Positions 1 to 5,117 of a DNA stretch of 5,138 nucleotides are shown here, piece by piece. The number at the start of each line of letters is the position of its first letter. Within the stretch, counting starts at the first letter, position 1. The translations under genes and the position numbers were made by a program. The notes under the pieces are model-generated. The model did no database searches. It saw nothing but the letters and a program-made list of their open reading frames with translations, and was not told the DNA's origin. Source of the DNA: Oscillospiraceae bacterium (lineage in GTDB: Bacteria > Bacillota > Clostridia > Oscillospirales > Oscillospiraceae); NCBI GenBank assembly GCA_017558545.1, contig JAFYUG010000238.1:1-5138 (forward strand), written 5' to 3'.

Positions 1-855
1 AAGACCTTTGAAATCCACGTCATAGCTGCCGTTTTCAAAGGTGTAGGGCAGGCGATAAATTCCGTAGCCTCCGGGGATAAGGCTTGTATCCATCAAGGCA
101 TTTTTCATGTTGGAGCGGTTATGGATGGTGAAGTAAACAGCATCCGGCATCACGATGGAATGGGTATATATGCTAAAAAAATCTTCGCAGTTGCCGGAAC
201 CGCCGCCTGCGGATCTCAGCTTTCCGTTTTCGTCCTTGCCCAAATGGAATTCATGGGTTTCCTCTTCCAGAACGGGTATGCGGAAATATTCGTTGAGTAT
301 TTCATAGGCTTCGAGGTTGTTGGCTTCGCTATATGCGTTCCATGCGCTTTCCTCGGGATACATGGTCATGGCAAGCCCCGGGAGATCCATATCTCCGCTT
401 ATGGGGTAATAGTCGATGTAATCTTTAATGTATATTTCCTTGGTCTTGTATTCCCCGGGCTGAACTTCCAGATAAAGCTCATAATAGGCTTTGCCTATGC
501 CTGTATAAAGGTGTCCCCGCTCTTCTATGTCATAATAGTGATCCAAATGAGCGCCCAGATATATGCCGGTATGCTCATATTCTCCTGCATCGTAATCTTC
601 TTTGGGGCTCACTCTATACTCTGCGGAAGTTTTCTCGGGAGAGTTGGGAGAGTAGCTTATATCCCAGAAAAGATGGTGGTCGAAATTAGTGTGCATGGTG
701 AGGCTCAGACCATCTCCTGCGGAGGCATCGCCGTAGAGAACATTTTCCGTCACCTGAACTTGGTCATTCTTTTCAAGGGCATCCCCGAAAACCCACATAG
801 CGCCGCCGAGGCACAGCCCAAAAAGGAGAATAAGGATTAATATTGCCTTTCGCAT
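1..855 (-). CDS. Membrane-anchored extracytoplasmic protein of an ABC operon, 3' part missing
   Basis: Open frame of 285 codons from an ATG at 855 to the window edge, with no stop, so the C-terminus lies outside. Residues about 4-25 form one hydrophobic segment after a short basic start (MRKAIL), which reads as a signal anchor or uncleaved signal peptide; no proper lipobox is seen. The rest is polar and rich in Tyr, Asp, Glu and Gly, as expected for a domain outside the membrane. It contains a Tyr/Asp-rich patch (KDYIDYYPIS, near residue 150) and a Gly/Ser stretch with one Cys (AGGGSGNCEDFF). The start is supported by GGAG-type purine sequence in the last codons of the ABC ATPase gene, whose stop is 7 bases upstream, so it is almost certainly the fifth gene of that operon. 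I do not recognise the family. By position it may be an accessory or sensing subunit of the transporter, comparable in place to extracytoplasmic components of ytr-type operons; that is inference. Confidence 0.85.
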   Translation of the reverse strand, partial: MRKAILILILLFGLCLGGAMWVFGDALEKNDQVQVTENVLYGDASAGDGLSLTMHTNFDHHLFWDISYSPNSPEKTSAEYRVSPKEDYDAGEYEHTGIYLGAHLDHYYDIEERGHLYTGIGKAYYELYLEVQPGEYKTKEIYIKDYIDYYPISGDMDLPGLAMTMYPEESAWNAYSEANNLEAYEILNEYFRIPVLEEETHEFHLGKDENGKLRSAGGGSGNCEDFFSIYTHSIVMPDAVYFTIHNRSNMKNALMDTSLIPGGYGIYRLPYTFENGSYDVDFKGL

Positions 856-862
856 ATCCTCG

Positions 863-1597
863 TCACTCCTCTCCTCCGCCAAGCTCATCAAGAGCGCGGC
901 TTACGCGGTCGGCGCGGTAGTTATAGGTGTTCTTAATATAATCCATAAGGCTGAGACCCTGCTCTTCCAGCTCCAAGGTGTCCACATCTCCGATAATTTC
1001 ACCCTTGCGGATAAGTACGGCTCTGCCTATGAAGGAGCTTACCTCTTCGATGAGGTGGGTGGAGAGAATAACGGTTTCATGCTCTTCCAAAATTCCCAGC
1101 AGCACCTTGTAGAAATCCTCGCGGTTGAAAATATCGTTGCCTGCAAAGGGCTCATCCATGAGAATATAGTCAGCGCCTTGGCTCAGGGCGCAGATAACCT
1201 CAAACTGGTTTTTCTGACCGGTGGAAAAACTTTTTATATTCTTGCTAAAGGGCAGGTCGAAAAAGCTCATCAGTGCGCGGAAGCGCTTTTCGGAAAACTT
1301 GGGGAAGTGCTCACGATAAAAGCCCATGTGAGCCTTCGCATCCAAATTGGGGAAAAAGCTGTGCTCGCAGGTGGCAAAGGAGATTTTGGCGATATTTTTG
1401 GCGGTAATGGGCTGACCATCCAAACTTATCTCGCCCTCATGGGCCAAAAAGCCCAGAATGCATTTCATAAGAGTGGTTTTGCCTGCTCCGTTTTCGCCGA
1501 AAAGACCTACGATTTGGCCTCTTGGTATGCTGAGAGCAACATTGCTGAGGGCTATTTTGCTGCCGTATTTTTTCGTAAGATTTTTGATTTCCAACAT
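863..1597 (-). CDS. ABC transporter ATP-binding protein (YtrB/ABC-2 type)
   Basis: A 244-residue nucleotide-binding subunit expected to energise the two membrane proteins encoded just upstream. Walker A is GENGAGKTT (residues 34-42), Walker B plus catalytic glutamate is YILMDEP (144-150, E149), and the H-loop is STHL (H181). The signature is STGQ (125-128) instead of the canonical SGGQ, the Q-loop region reads ATCEH (E78 near the usual Gln), and the D-loop region is GNDI rather than SALD. These variants occur in ABC-2/YtrB-like ATPases, so the protein is probably active. About 40 residues follow the H-loop region, ending in an acidic tail. I chose the ATG at 1597: it lies 2 bases after the stop of the preceding gene and behind GGAGGGTGAT. 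A TTG at 1615 would add six residues but would leave that ribosome site inside the coding sequence. The substrate is unknown; the membrane partners suggest export or envelope stress rather than nutrient import. Confidence 0.93.
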   Translation of the reverse strand: MLEIKNLTKKYGSKIALSNVALSIPRGQIVGLFGENGAGKTTLMKCILGFLAHEGEISLDGQPITAKNIAKISFATCEHSFFPNLDAKAHMGFYREHFPKFSEKRFRALMSFFDLPFSKNIKSFSTGQKNQFEVICALSQGADYILMDEPFAGNDIFNREDFYKVLLGILEEHETVILSTHLIEEVSSFIGRAVLIRKGEIIGDVDTLELEEQGLSLMDYIKNTYNYRADRVSRALDELGGGEE

Positions 1598-1599
1598 AT

Positions 1600-2097
1600 T
1601 TACATCACCCTCCAATTTTCCAAAAGCAGTTTAAGCTGATTAGCATAGGGATGGTAACCGTGCTTGTTTATCCAAAACATATAGATCAGATAATAGATGA
1701 AAACGATAATGATTGCGGTCAAAAATGTTATGGATGCGGATGCAAGGGGAATTTCTATGCATCTGCGGTGGCGCTCCCACCTGTTTGGCAGGCGGCGCAT
1801 AAGATAAATGCTCTTGCTGCCGGAGTGATAATGGGCATAGTTTATGGCTATGGATGAGAGCATCAATGCAATGGCGATGGGAAAACAGAAAAAGGCATTA
1901 CCCAAAAGTTCGTAGAAATATGGGGCGTTGTGCCATTCACCCAAATATATAACAGCATCGAAGAAGCGGGCAAAAAAGCTCAAACTCCAAAGAACGGATA
2001 TGATGAGAGCGGCAATAAAAAGGCTGCGCTCCGTTTCATAGTCAAATCCGGGAGGAGTGTGCCTTTCCCAGTTAATTTTCGAGCGTTGCTTCTTCAT
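1600..2097 (-). CDS. Small three-helix membrane protein, putative ABC-2-like permease subunit
   Basis: A 165-residue protein with a polar N-terminus (1-24) and three clear hydrophobic segments at about 25-47, 60-86 and 115-143. Between the second and third lies a strongly basic stretch, SIYLMRRLPNRWERHRR (96-112), presumably cytosolic. The RRLP-type sequence resembles the segment found between helices of ABC-2-like permeases and may contact the ATPase; that role is inference. It is short for a complete permease, so it probably pairs with the 246-residue membrane protein encoded upstream. The start overlaps that gene by 26 bases and is preceded by a strong AGGAGGTGG site 3 bases from the ATG; its own stop is 2 bases before the ATPase ATG. 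The packing argues for a stoichiometric complex. No enzyme motif is seen and the substrate is unknown. Confidence 0.85.
   Translation of the reverse strand: MKKQRSKINWERHTPPGFDYETERSLFIAALIISVLWSLSFFARFFDAVIYLGEWHNAPYFYELLGNAFFCFPIAIALMLSSIAINYAHYHSGSKSIYLMRRLPNRWERHRRCIEIPLASASITFLTAIIIVFIYYLIYMFWINKHGYHPYANQLKLLLENWRVM
1604..1613 (-). promoter_or_regulatory. Ribosome binding site of the ABC ATPase gene
   Basis: GGAGGGTGAT on the minus strand is a near match to the 16S anti-SD complement AGGAGGTGAT and lies 6 bases before the ATG at 1597. It sits inside the last codons of the upstream membrane-protein gene and decides for the ATG at 1597 over the TTG at 1615. Confidence 0.75.
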
Positions 2098-2812
2098 AAT
2101 CCACCTCCTCGCTGCCTATGCATACTCCCACTATGCTGAGAACAAAGATAAGGGCGTATGCGAAAATCAAAAAGCCGTCGTAGCTTGCTTCAAAGGCTTC
2201 TGCGGCAAAACACGCCCATAAGAAAATAAGATGCATCAATGCGGCAAACATCATTTTTTTGCCTCTGCGAATTTTGTGGGCAGAGGAAGCGCAAACGCCG
2301 CCCATGCATATAAACATGATAATGTTTCTGAGAAGGCGGCTCATATCCTCAAGAGGCAAAACACTGTGGAAAAAGTCGCTTCGGAAATTGGCCAGGAAAA
2401 TACTCTGCTGGCTTATATAGCCGCTCTCTGCCGCAAGACTATGCCAAAGGGATATGCCGTAAAGCAAAATTATTTGCCAAAACCAAAGGGCAAAAAGCGC
2501 AAGGGCGGCAGTGAGCCAATGCCAGACAATGACCCATCTTTCCGAAACGGAAAGGCGCTCTATGGTGTGCCTCGGATTGGAAGAACCGACGGAACAGCAG
2601 CTTATAAGGGTGAAAACTGCAAGAGAAATAGCGGCATAGTAGACAAAGCGGATGCGGCTAAGATCAATGAGGTCATATAGCAGTTGGGTGCGGGGGTTAG
2701 GCAGAAACAAGGTGAGAAAAATTTCAACTGCGGCCATGGCGGCCATAATAAGCATAATCTTATAAATGCAGCTTCTGGCCATGAGCATAAAAACAGATAG
2801 ATGTTTTTTCAT
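2072..2812 (-). CDS. Six-helix membrane protein, putative ABC-2-like permease subunit
   Basis: A 246-residue hydrophobic protein with six predicted membrane segments at about 15-38, 56-75, 93-122, 162-178, 187-207 and 213-233, and an acidic C-terminal tail (SEEVDYEEATLEN). Six helices match the usual transmembrane half of an ABC-2-type exporter. The segment between helices 2 and 3, HTIERLSVSERW (82-93), resembles the coupling region of YtrC/D-like permeases and has a counterpart (YLMRRLPNRW) in the next gene product. The ATG at 2812 overlaps the stop of the regulator gene as ATGA, and purine-rich AAGGAGAAGAGGAA stands just before it, so translation is probably coupled to the regulator. By position it forms the membrane channel with the 165-residue protein, driven by the ATPase two genes downstream. 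The family is assigned by topology and context, not by a diagnostic motif; the substrate is unknown. Confidence 0.88.
   Translation of the reverse strand: MKKHLSVFMLMARSCIYKIMLIMAAMAAVEIFLTLFLPNPRTQLLYDLIDLSRIRFVYYAAISLAVFTLISCCSVGSSNPRHTIERLSVSERWVIVWHWLTAALALFALWFWQIILLYGISLWHSLAAESGYISQQSIFLANFRSDFFHSVLPLEDMSRLLRNIIMFICMGGVCASSAHKIRRGKKMMFAALMHLIFLWACFAAEAFEASYDGFLIFAYALIFVLSIVGVCIGSEEVDYEEATLEN
2101..2109 (-). promoter_or_regulatory. Strong ribosome binding site of the 165-residue membrane protein gene
   Basis: AGGAGGTGG on the minus strand, with 6 bases between AGGAGG and the ATG at 2097. It lies inside the 3' end of the upstream membrane-protein gene. It confirms this start and thus the 26-base overlap of the two genes. 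Confidence 0.85.
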
Positions 2813-3195
2813 TGTTCCTCTTCTCCTTCCCAGTATTTTTCAAGAATTTCTCTGGCTTCGTCTAAGCTTATGCCCATTTGGCGCAGGGCACGTACTGCGG
2901 TGCGGGCATCGGCGGCCACAAGCTCAAGCTTGATGGAGCGGACAGTATCAGCGGTGAGCACCATGCAGCTTTTTGCGCCAGAGTGGGATGCGATAAGTCC
3001 CTCGTCTTCCAGCATTTTGTATGCCTTCTGAACGGTGTTGGGGTTAACGCCCAAAAGTGCGGATAGCACGCGGCGGGAGGGAAGTTCATCTCCGTCTGCA
3101 ATAGTTCCGGCAATAACCCCGCGCTTTATATGCAAAATTATCTGCTGATAGATGGGGCTGCCATCCACCATGGTGAAATTATCAAAGCTAATCAT
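2809..3195 (-). CDS. GntR-family transcriptional regulator, YtrA subfamily
   Basis: A 128-residue regulator. Residues about 13-80 form a GntR winged helix-turn-helix: SPIYQQIILHIKRGVIAGTI, then the typical LPSRRVLSALLGVNPNTVQ (38-56), KAYKMLEDEGLI (57-68) and a wing with SHSGAKS. Only about 48 mostly helical residues follow, too few for the ligand domains of FadR, HutC or MocR types. This short C-terminus is characteristic of the YtrA subfamily, whose members usually repress their own ABC-transporter operons. The gene is first in the operon, directly behind a consensus promoter overlapped by paired inverted repeats, which fits autorepression. The start at 3195 leaves a leader of about 45 bases containing GGGACGTGAT, a fair ribosome site (8 of 10 to AGGAGGTGAT). 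The stop overlaps the next start by 4 bases. The inducer is unknown; for relatives it is often a cell-wall-active antibiotic, which is not shown here. Confidence 0.93.
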   Translation of the reverse strand: MISFDNFTMVDGSPIYQQIILHIKRGVIAGTIADGDELPSRRVLSALLGVNPNTVQKAYKMLEDEGLIASHSGAKSCMVLTADTVRSIKLELVAADARTAVRALRQMGISLDEAREILEKYWEGEEEQ

Positions 3196-3212
3196 ATATA
3201 ATCACGTCCCAT

Positions 3213-3238
3213 AACTGTGTTAGTGGAATAATACAGTT
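3213..3238. promoter_or_regulatory. Putative operator 2, inverted repeat just after the transcription start
   Basis: Arms AACTGTGTTA (3213-3222) and TAATACAGTT (3229-3238) pair at 9 of 10 positions around a 6-base spacer. It lies in the early leader, next to the expected start near 3241. It matches operator 1 in length, spacing and arm sequence, with centres 29 bases apart, not quite three helical turns. GntR proteins bind such palindromes as dimers. Confidence 0.78.
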
Positions 3239-3241
3239 TCT

Positions 3242-3267
3242 AAGTGTATTATACGAATGATACAGTT
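3242..3267. promoter_or_regulatory. Putative operator 1, inverted repeat over the spacer and -10
   Basis: Arms AAGTGTATTA (3242-3251) and TGATACAGTT (3258-3267) pair at 8 of 10 positions around a 6-base spacer. It covers part of the -10 box and most of the 17-base spacer, so bound protein would exclude RNA polymerase. The same arm design is found in the second site 29 bases away. The most likely ligand is the GntR regulator encoded downstream (inference). Confidence 0.75.
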
Positions 3268-3276
3268 TCTTGTCAA
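3248..3276 (-). promoter_or_regulatory. Consensus sigma-A promoter of the regulator-transporter operon
   Basis: On the minus strand TTGACA (3276-3271) and TATAAT (3253-3248) are both perfect and separated by exactly 17 bases. Transcription should begin near 3241, giving a leader of about 45 bases before the ATG at 3195. A promoter this strong needs a repressor, and operator-like palindromes cover it. Confidence 0.92.
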
Positions 3277-3305
3277 TATGAAAGCCATTCGCAGAATACC
3301 CAAAA

Positions 3306-3351
3306 AACGATTTTCGTAATTGGGCGAATTGAACGAAAAGAATATATCGTT
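3306..3351. repeat. Interrupted inverted repeat upstream of the operon promoter
   Basis: Outer arms AACGAT (3306-3311) and ATCGTT (3346-3351) and inner arms TTTCGT (3312-3317) and ACGAAA (3333-3338) are both perfect, with an unpaired stretch on one side. Read on the minus strand, the structure ends in TCGTTTTTTG, so it might be a backup terminator for the unit upstream. An upstream protein-binding site is the alternative. No gene is seen here. Confidence 0.4.
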
Positions 3352-3360
3352 CAGGCCAAG

Positions 3361-3402
3361 AGAAAAAATAATAAGGACATCGGCAATTATGCCAATGTCC
3401 TT
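3361..3402 (-). terminator. Rho-independent terminator of the hydrolase unit
   Basis: On the minus strand a 12-bp stem (3402-3391 with 3384-3373; arms AAGGACATTGGC and GCCGATGTCCTT, including one U-G pair) encloses a 6-base loop and is followed by TTATTATTTTTTCT. It lies 26 bases after the stop of the 58-residue gene. On the plus strand the stem has a C-A mismatch and no good T run, so it works for the minus strand. It separates the hydrolase unit from the transporter operon. Confidence 0.9.
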
Positions 3403-3427
3403 TTCGATATTTGAAGTTTAATTTATC

Positions 3428-3604
3428 TCATTGAAACCGATAGTTTTGCTCCTGCAGCAAGCGAATAAAGTTAATAAAAGCGCTGTGGCTTCGAAAACGA
3501 ATTTCTTCATAGCCTTTCACTTCATGAAATGAAGCAATTCGTTGCTTTTCATTGAGCCATACAACATAGACCTCCTTATGGTCTGCCATCCCTGTCTGGT
3601 TCAT
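3428..3604 (-). CDS. Small uncharacterised protein, coupled to the M23 hydrolase gene
   Basis: A 58-residue frame from the ATG at 3604, two bases after the hydrolase stop, to a TGA followed by a terminator. No signal peptide or membrane segment is seen, so it is probably cytosolic. The sequence suggests strands VYVVWL, RIASFHEV and EEIRF, a helix SHSAFINFIRLLQEQ, and a final strand YRFQ: a compact beta-beta-beta-alpha-beta protein. It resembles in style small hypothetical proteins of Clostridia, but I do not recognise a named family. No Shine-Dalgarno sequence stands before 3604, so translation would depend on reinitiation after the hydrolase. A longer version from 3649 would overlap the hydrolase by 43 bases and also lacks a ribosome site; an ATG at 3589 is another option. 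A good AAGGAGG is present further in, but no in-frame start follows it at useful distance. Position before a strong terminator supports it as a real gene. Confidence 0.65.
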   Translation of the reverse strand: MNQTGMADHKEVYVVWLNEKQRIASFHEVKGYEEIRFRSHSAFINFIRLLQEQNYRFQ

Positions 3605-3606
3605 AA

Positions 3607-4854
3607 TTAACTGAAGGAAATTTTGAAATAGGGCAGAGGGTCCACACATACCCCATTTTGCCGTATTTCAAAATGAATGTGAGGACCATTGGAAGCGCCC
3701 GTAGAACCAACATATCCTATAATCTGCCCTTGCTTCACATATTGTCCGTTGCTTACCGCCAGAGAACTCATGTGCGCATAGAGCGTTGTTGTTCCGTTTG
3801 GGTGATATATTGCCACATAGCTTCCGTAACCGGTAGAGCCAAAATCCAGTACCGCTGTACATACAGTGCCCTCAGCGGCGGCATAAATCTCTGTACCGTA
3901 CCATGCTCCAATATCAACTCCCGTATGAGGCTTCAATTGACCGTAAAGTGGGTGTATACGGGGGCCGAAAGGGGATGTGATGCGGGTGCAGCTGCTTGGC
4001 CACATATAATATCCGCTTGTTGCAGGAGGTGTATACGTTGTTCCGGTGGGATTTTGTTGAGTAGTTTGAGCCGCCTGCTGTTTTTTCAGCGCCTCCTCTG
4101 CCTCTTGCTGCTTTCTAAGCTCTTCGGCCTTCTTATCCACAAGAGCCTGCGCCTCGGCAAACTCCGTCTCGGCAATTTCCTGAAAAGCAGTATAGGTTTC
4201 AATGTCTTTTTCCAAAGCCTCAATCATACGGCTTGACTCTGCTATTTTTTCGTTGAGCTCATTTTCCGCGGATTTAAGCTCATCAAGTTTGCGCTGTTCA
4301 GCTGCTAAAATTTCTTCATATTCTGACAGAGCATCCTCGGCCATGGTTTTGGCGTTAATATAATTTTTGCGAGATATTTGATCCGCAGACATAATATCGG
4401 AAACATCTGTCATTCTTGATATTAGCTCGGGAATATCATCAGCCTGAAGGATATAAGAAAGATAGGTCCATGAAGAGTGTTCCTCCATATCCCGCACTCT
4501 TTTGCAATAGAGCATGTAGTGGACTTGCTCGTTGCGCACAGCTTCTTCAAGAGCTGAGCTTTTTTCGGCAACGGCCTCCTCATAGATGGCAAGCTGTTGA
4601 CTTATAAGCAGCATATCCTGACTAAGAAGATAGCTTTCCTCATCCAGTACAGATTTGTTATGCAGGAGAGCTTCCATATCACTCTCCATAGATGTCAGCT
4701 GAGAAGCGATATTATCCCTCTTAGTGCGGAGAATATCTCTCTGCTCTTCGAGGGCGTCTATTTCGCTTTGACTAACAGCACAAACCGGGATAGAGCCTAC
4801 TATTAATGACAGGCAAAGCATTAATAGTATAACTATTGTTGATATTCGTTTCAT
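3607..4854 (-). CDS. Secreted coiled-coil M23 peptidase (peptidoglycan DD-endopeptidase, CwlO/PcsB/EnvC-like layout)
   Basis: A 415-residue exported cell-wall hydrolase. Residues 1-26 are a signal peptide (KR, hydrophobic core, cleavage likely after VCA); no lipobox is evident. Residues about 28-258 are a long charged coiled coil broken by a hydrophobic segment, WTYLSYILQADDIPELISRM (129-148), the equivalent of the segment seen in PcsB/CwlO-type proteins that work with FtsEX. A Thr/Gln/Pro linker (about 260-280) leads to the LytM/M23 domain (about 290-410). Zinc and catalytic residues are present: H310 and D314 in PHTGVDIG, H361 in YAHMS, and H392/H394 in HIHFEI, so it should be active and cut peptide cross-links. 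The ATG at 4854 is preceded by GGGGAGACAGGAAA. Regulation by FtsEX through the coiled coil is known for the family and only inferred here; no ftsE or ftsX is in the window. It forms a unit with the small gene downstream. Confidence 0.95.
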   Translation of the reverse strand: MKRISTIVILLMLCLSLIVGSIPVCAVSQSEIDALEEQRDILRTKRDNIASQLTSMESDMEALLHNKSVLDEESYLLSQDMLLISQQLAIYEEAVAEKSSALEEAVRNEQVHYMLYCKRVRDMEEHSSWTYLSYILQADDIPELISRMTDVSDIMSADQISRKNYINAKTMAEDALSEYEEILAAEQRKLDELKSAENELNEKIAESSRMIEALEKDIETYTAFQEIAETEFAEAQALVDKKAEELRKQQEAEEALKKQQAAQTTQQNPTGTTYTPPATSGYYMWPSSCTRITSPFGPRIHPLYGQLKPHTGVDIGAWYGTEIYAAAEGTVCTAVLDFGSTGYGSYVAIYHPNGTTTLYAHMSSLAVSNGQYVKQGQIIGYVGSTGASNGPHIHFEIRQNGVCVDPLPYFKISFS

Positions 4855-4864
4855 TTTCCTGTCT

Positions 4865-4898
4865 CCCCAATCCTATTTCATAAATGAAATTTATGGGG
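4865..4898. repeat. Palindrome in the hydrolase leader, next to the ribosome site
   Basis: A perfect inner inverted repeat ATTTCAT-AA-ATGAAAT (4875-4890) is flanked by outer arms CCCCA (4865-4869) and TGGGG (4894-4898). In the minus-strand leader the outer arm would pair with the GGGG just before the AGACAGGAAA region, so it could hide part of the ribosome site; alternatively it is a DNA operator. Function is inferred. Confidence 0.5.
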
Positions 4899-4935
4899 TG
4901 ATTATCTCCGTCCCATGTATCTGAAATGCCATTTT

Positions 4936-4969
4936 TTTGCATCTAAACGTGCAAATGTTTGCATCCAAA
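4936..4969. repeat. Direct repeat of 12 bases spaced by 22, upstream of the hydrolase gene
   Basis: TTTGCATCTAAA (4936-4947) and TTTGCATCCAAA (4958-4969) match at 11 of 12 positions, and start-to-start distance is 22 bases, about two helical turns. Between them stands an inverted TGCAAA (4950-4955). This looks like binding sites for a regulator on one DNA face. No convincing -35/-10 pair is visible on the minus strand here, so the hydrolase promoter is not placed. Confidence 0.45.
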
Positions 4970-5016
4970 TTGTATATAGTGCAGGTGTGATTAGTGGCAT
5001 CTGTAAAAGTGTTATT

Positions 5017-5038
5017 GGGCGCACACATAGGTGCGCCC
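5017..5038. repeat. GC-rich hairpin GGGCGCAC / GTGCGCCC
   Basis: Perfect 8-bp arms with a 6-base loop (ACATAG). Neither strand has a good T run after it, so a terminator is unlikely to be its only role. Its GGGCG...CGCCC form resembles short palindromic intergenic repeats often scattered in clostridial genomes (recalled, not searched). Confidence 0.6.
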
Positions 5039-5059
5039 CCATAAATATATTACCTTGTC

Positions 5060-5111
5060 ATTGCGAGGAGCCTGTAGGGCGGGCTGCCCACAGCCCGCCG
5101 CTTGTGGCAAT
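5060..5111. repeat. Palindromic intergenic repeat element with nested hairpin
   Basis: Outer arms ATTGCGAGGAGC (5060-5071) and GCTTGTGGCAAT (5100-5111) pair at 9 of 12 positions. A perfect 9-bp inner hairpin, GGCGGGCTG-CCCA-CAGCCCGCC, fills 5078-5099. The ends (TCATTGCGAGGAGC and GTGGCAATCC) match the dispersed 'CATTGCGAG...GCAATC' repeat known from many bacterial genomes, probably a REP/MITE-like non-coding element. The inner GC-rich hairpin may be a second element inserted between the arms. No gene is seen from 4855 to the window end. Confidence 0.7.
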
Positions 5112-5117
5112 CCGTAC

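Noticed and set aside
121..840. Plus-strand open frame of 239 codons
   Set aside because: It lies antisense to the partial anchored-protein gene, which has a signal anchor, a ribosome site and operon spacing. The plus-strand translation shows no family motif.
1598..1615. TTG start for the ABC ATPase, six residues longer
   Set aside because: GGAGGGTGAT lies between this TTG and the ATG at 1597, fitting the ATG, and the typical ATPase N-terminus MLEIKNLTK begins at the ATG.
1055..1639. Plus-strand open frame of 194 codons
   Set aside because: It is antisense to the ABC ATPase, whose Walker motifs are unambiguous; the frame is a by-product of codon composition.
2231..2680. Plus-strand open frame of 149 codons
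   Set aside because: It is the antisense shadow of the six-helix membrane protein. Its basic, low-hydrophobicity product shows no domain.
2868..3113. Second minus-strand frame of 81 codons inside the regulator gene
   Set aside because: It overlaps the GntR frame out of register; the GntR frame has full winged-helix homology and good start and stop context.
3658..4236. Plus-strand open frame of 192 codons
   Set aside because: It is antisense to the M23 catalytic domain and linker; the Leu/Arg-rich translation reflects the coiled-coil codons read backwards.
5017..5038. Rho-independent terminator
   Set aside because: The hairpin is perfect but neither flank has a T run of useful length, and no gene end is visible beside it.
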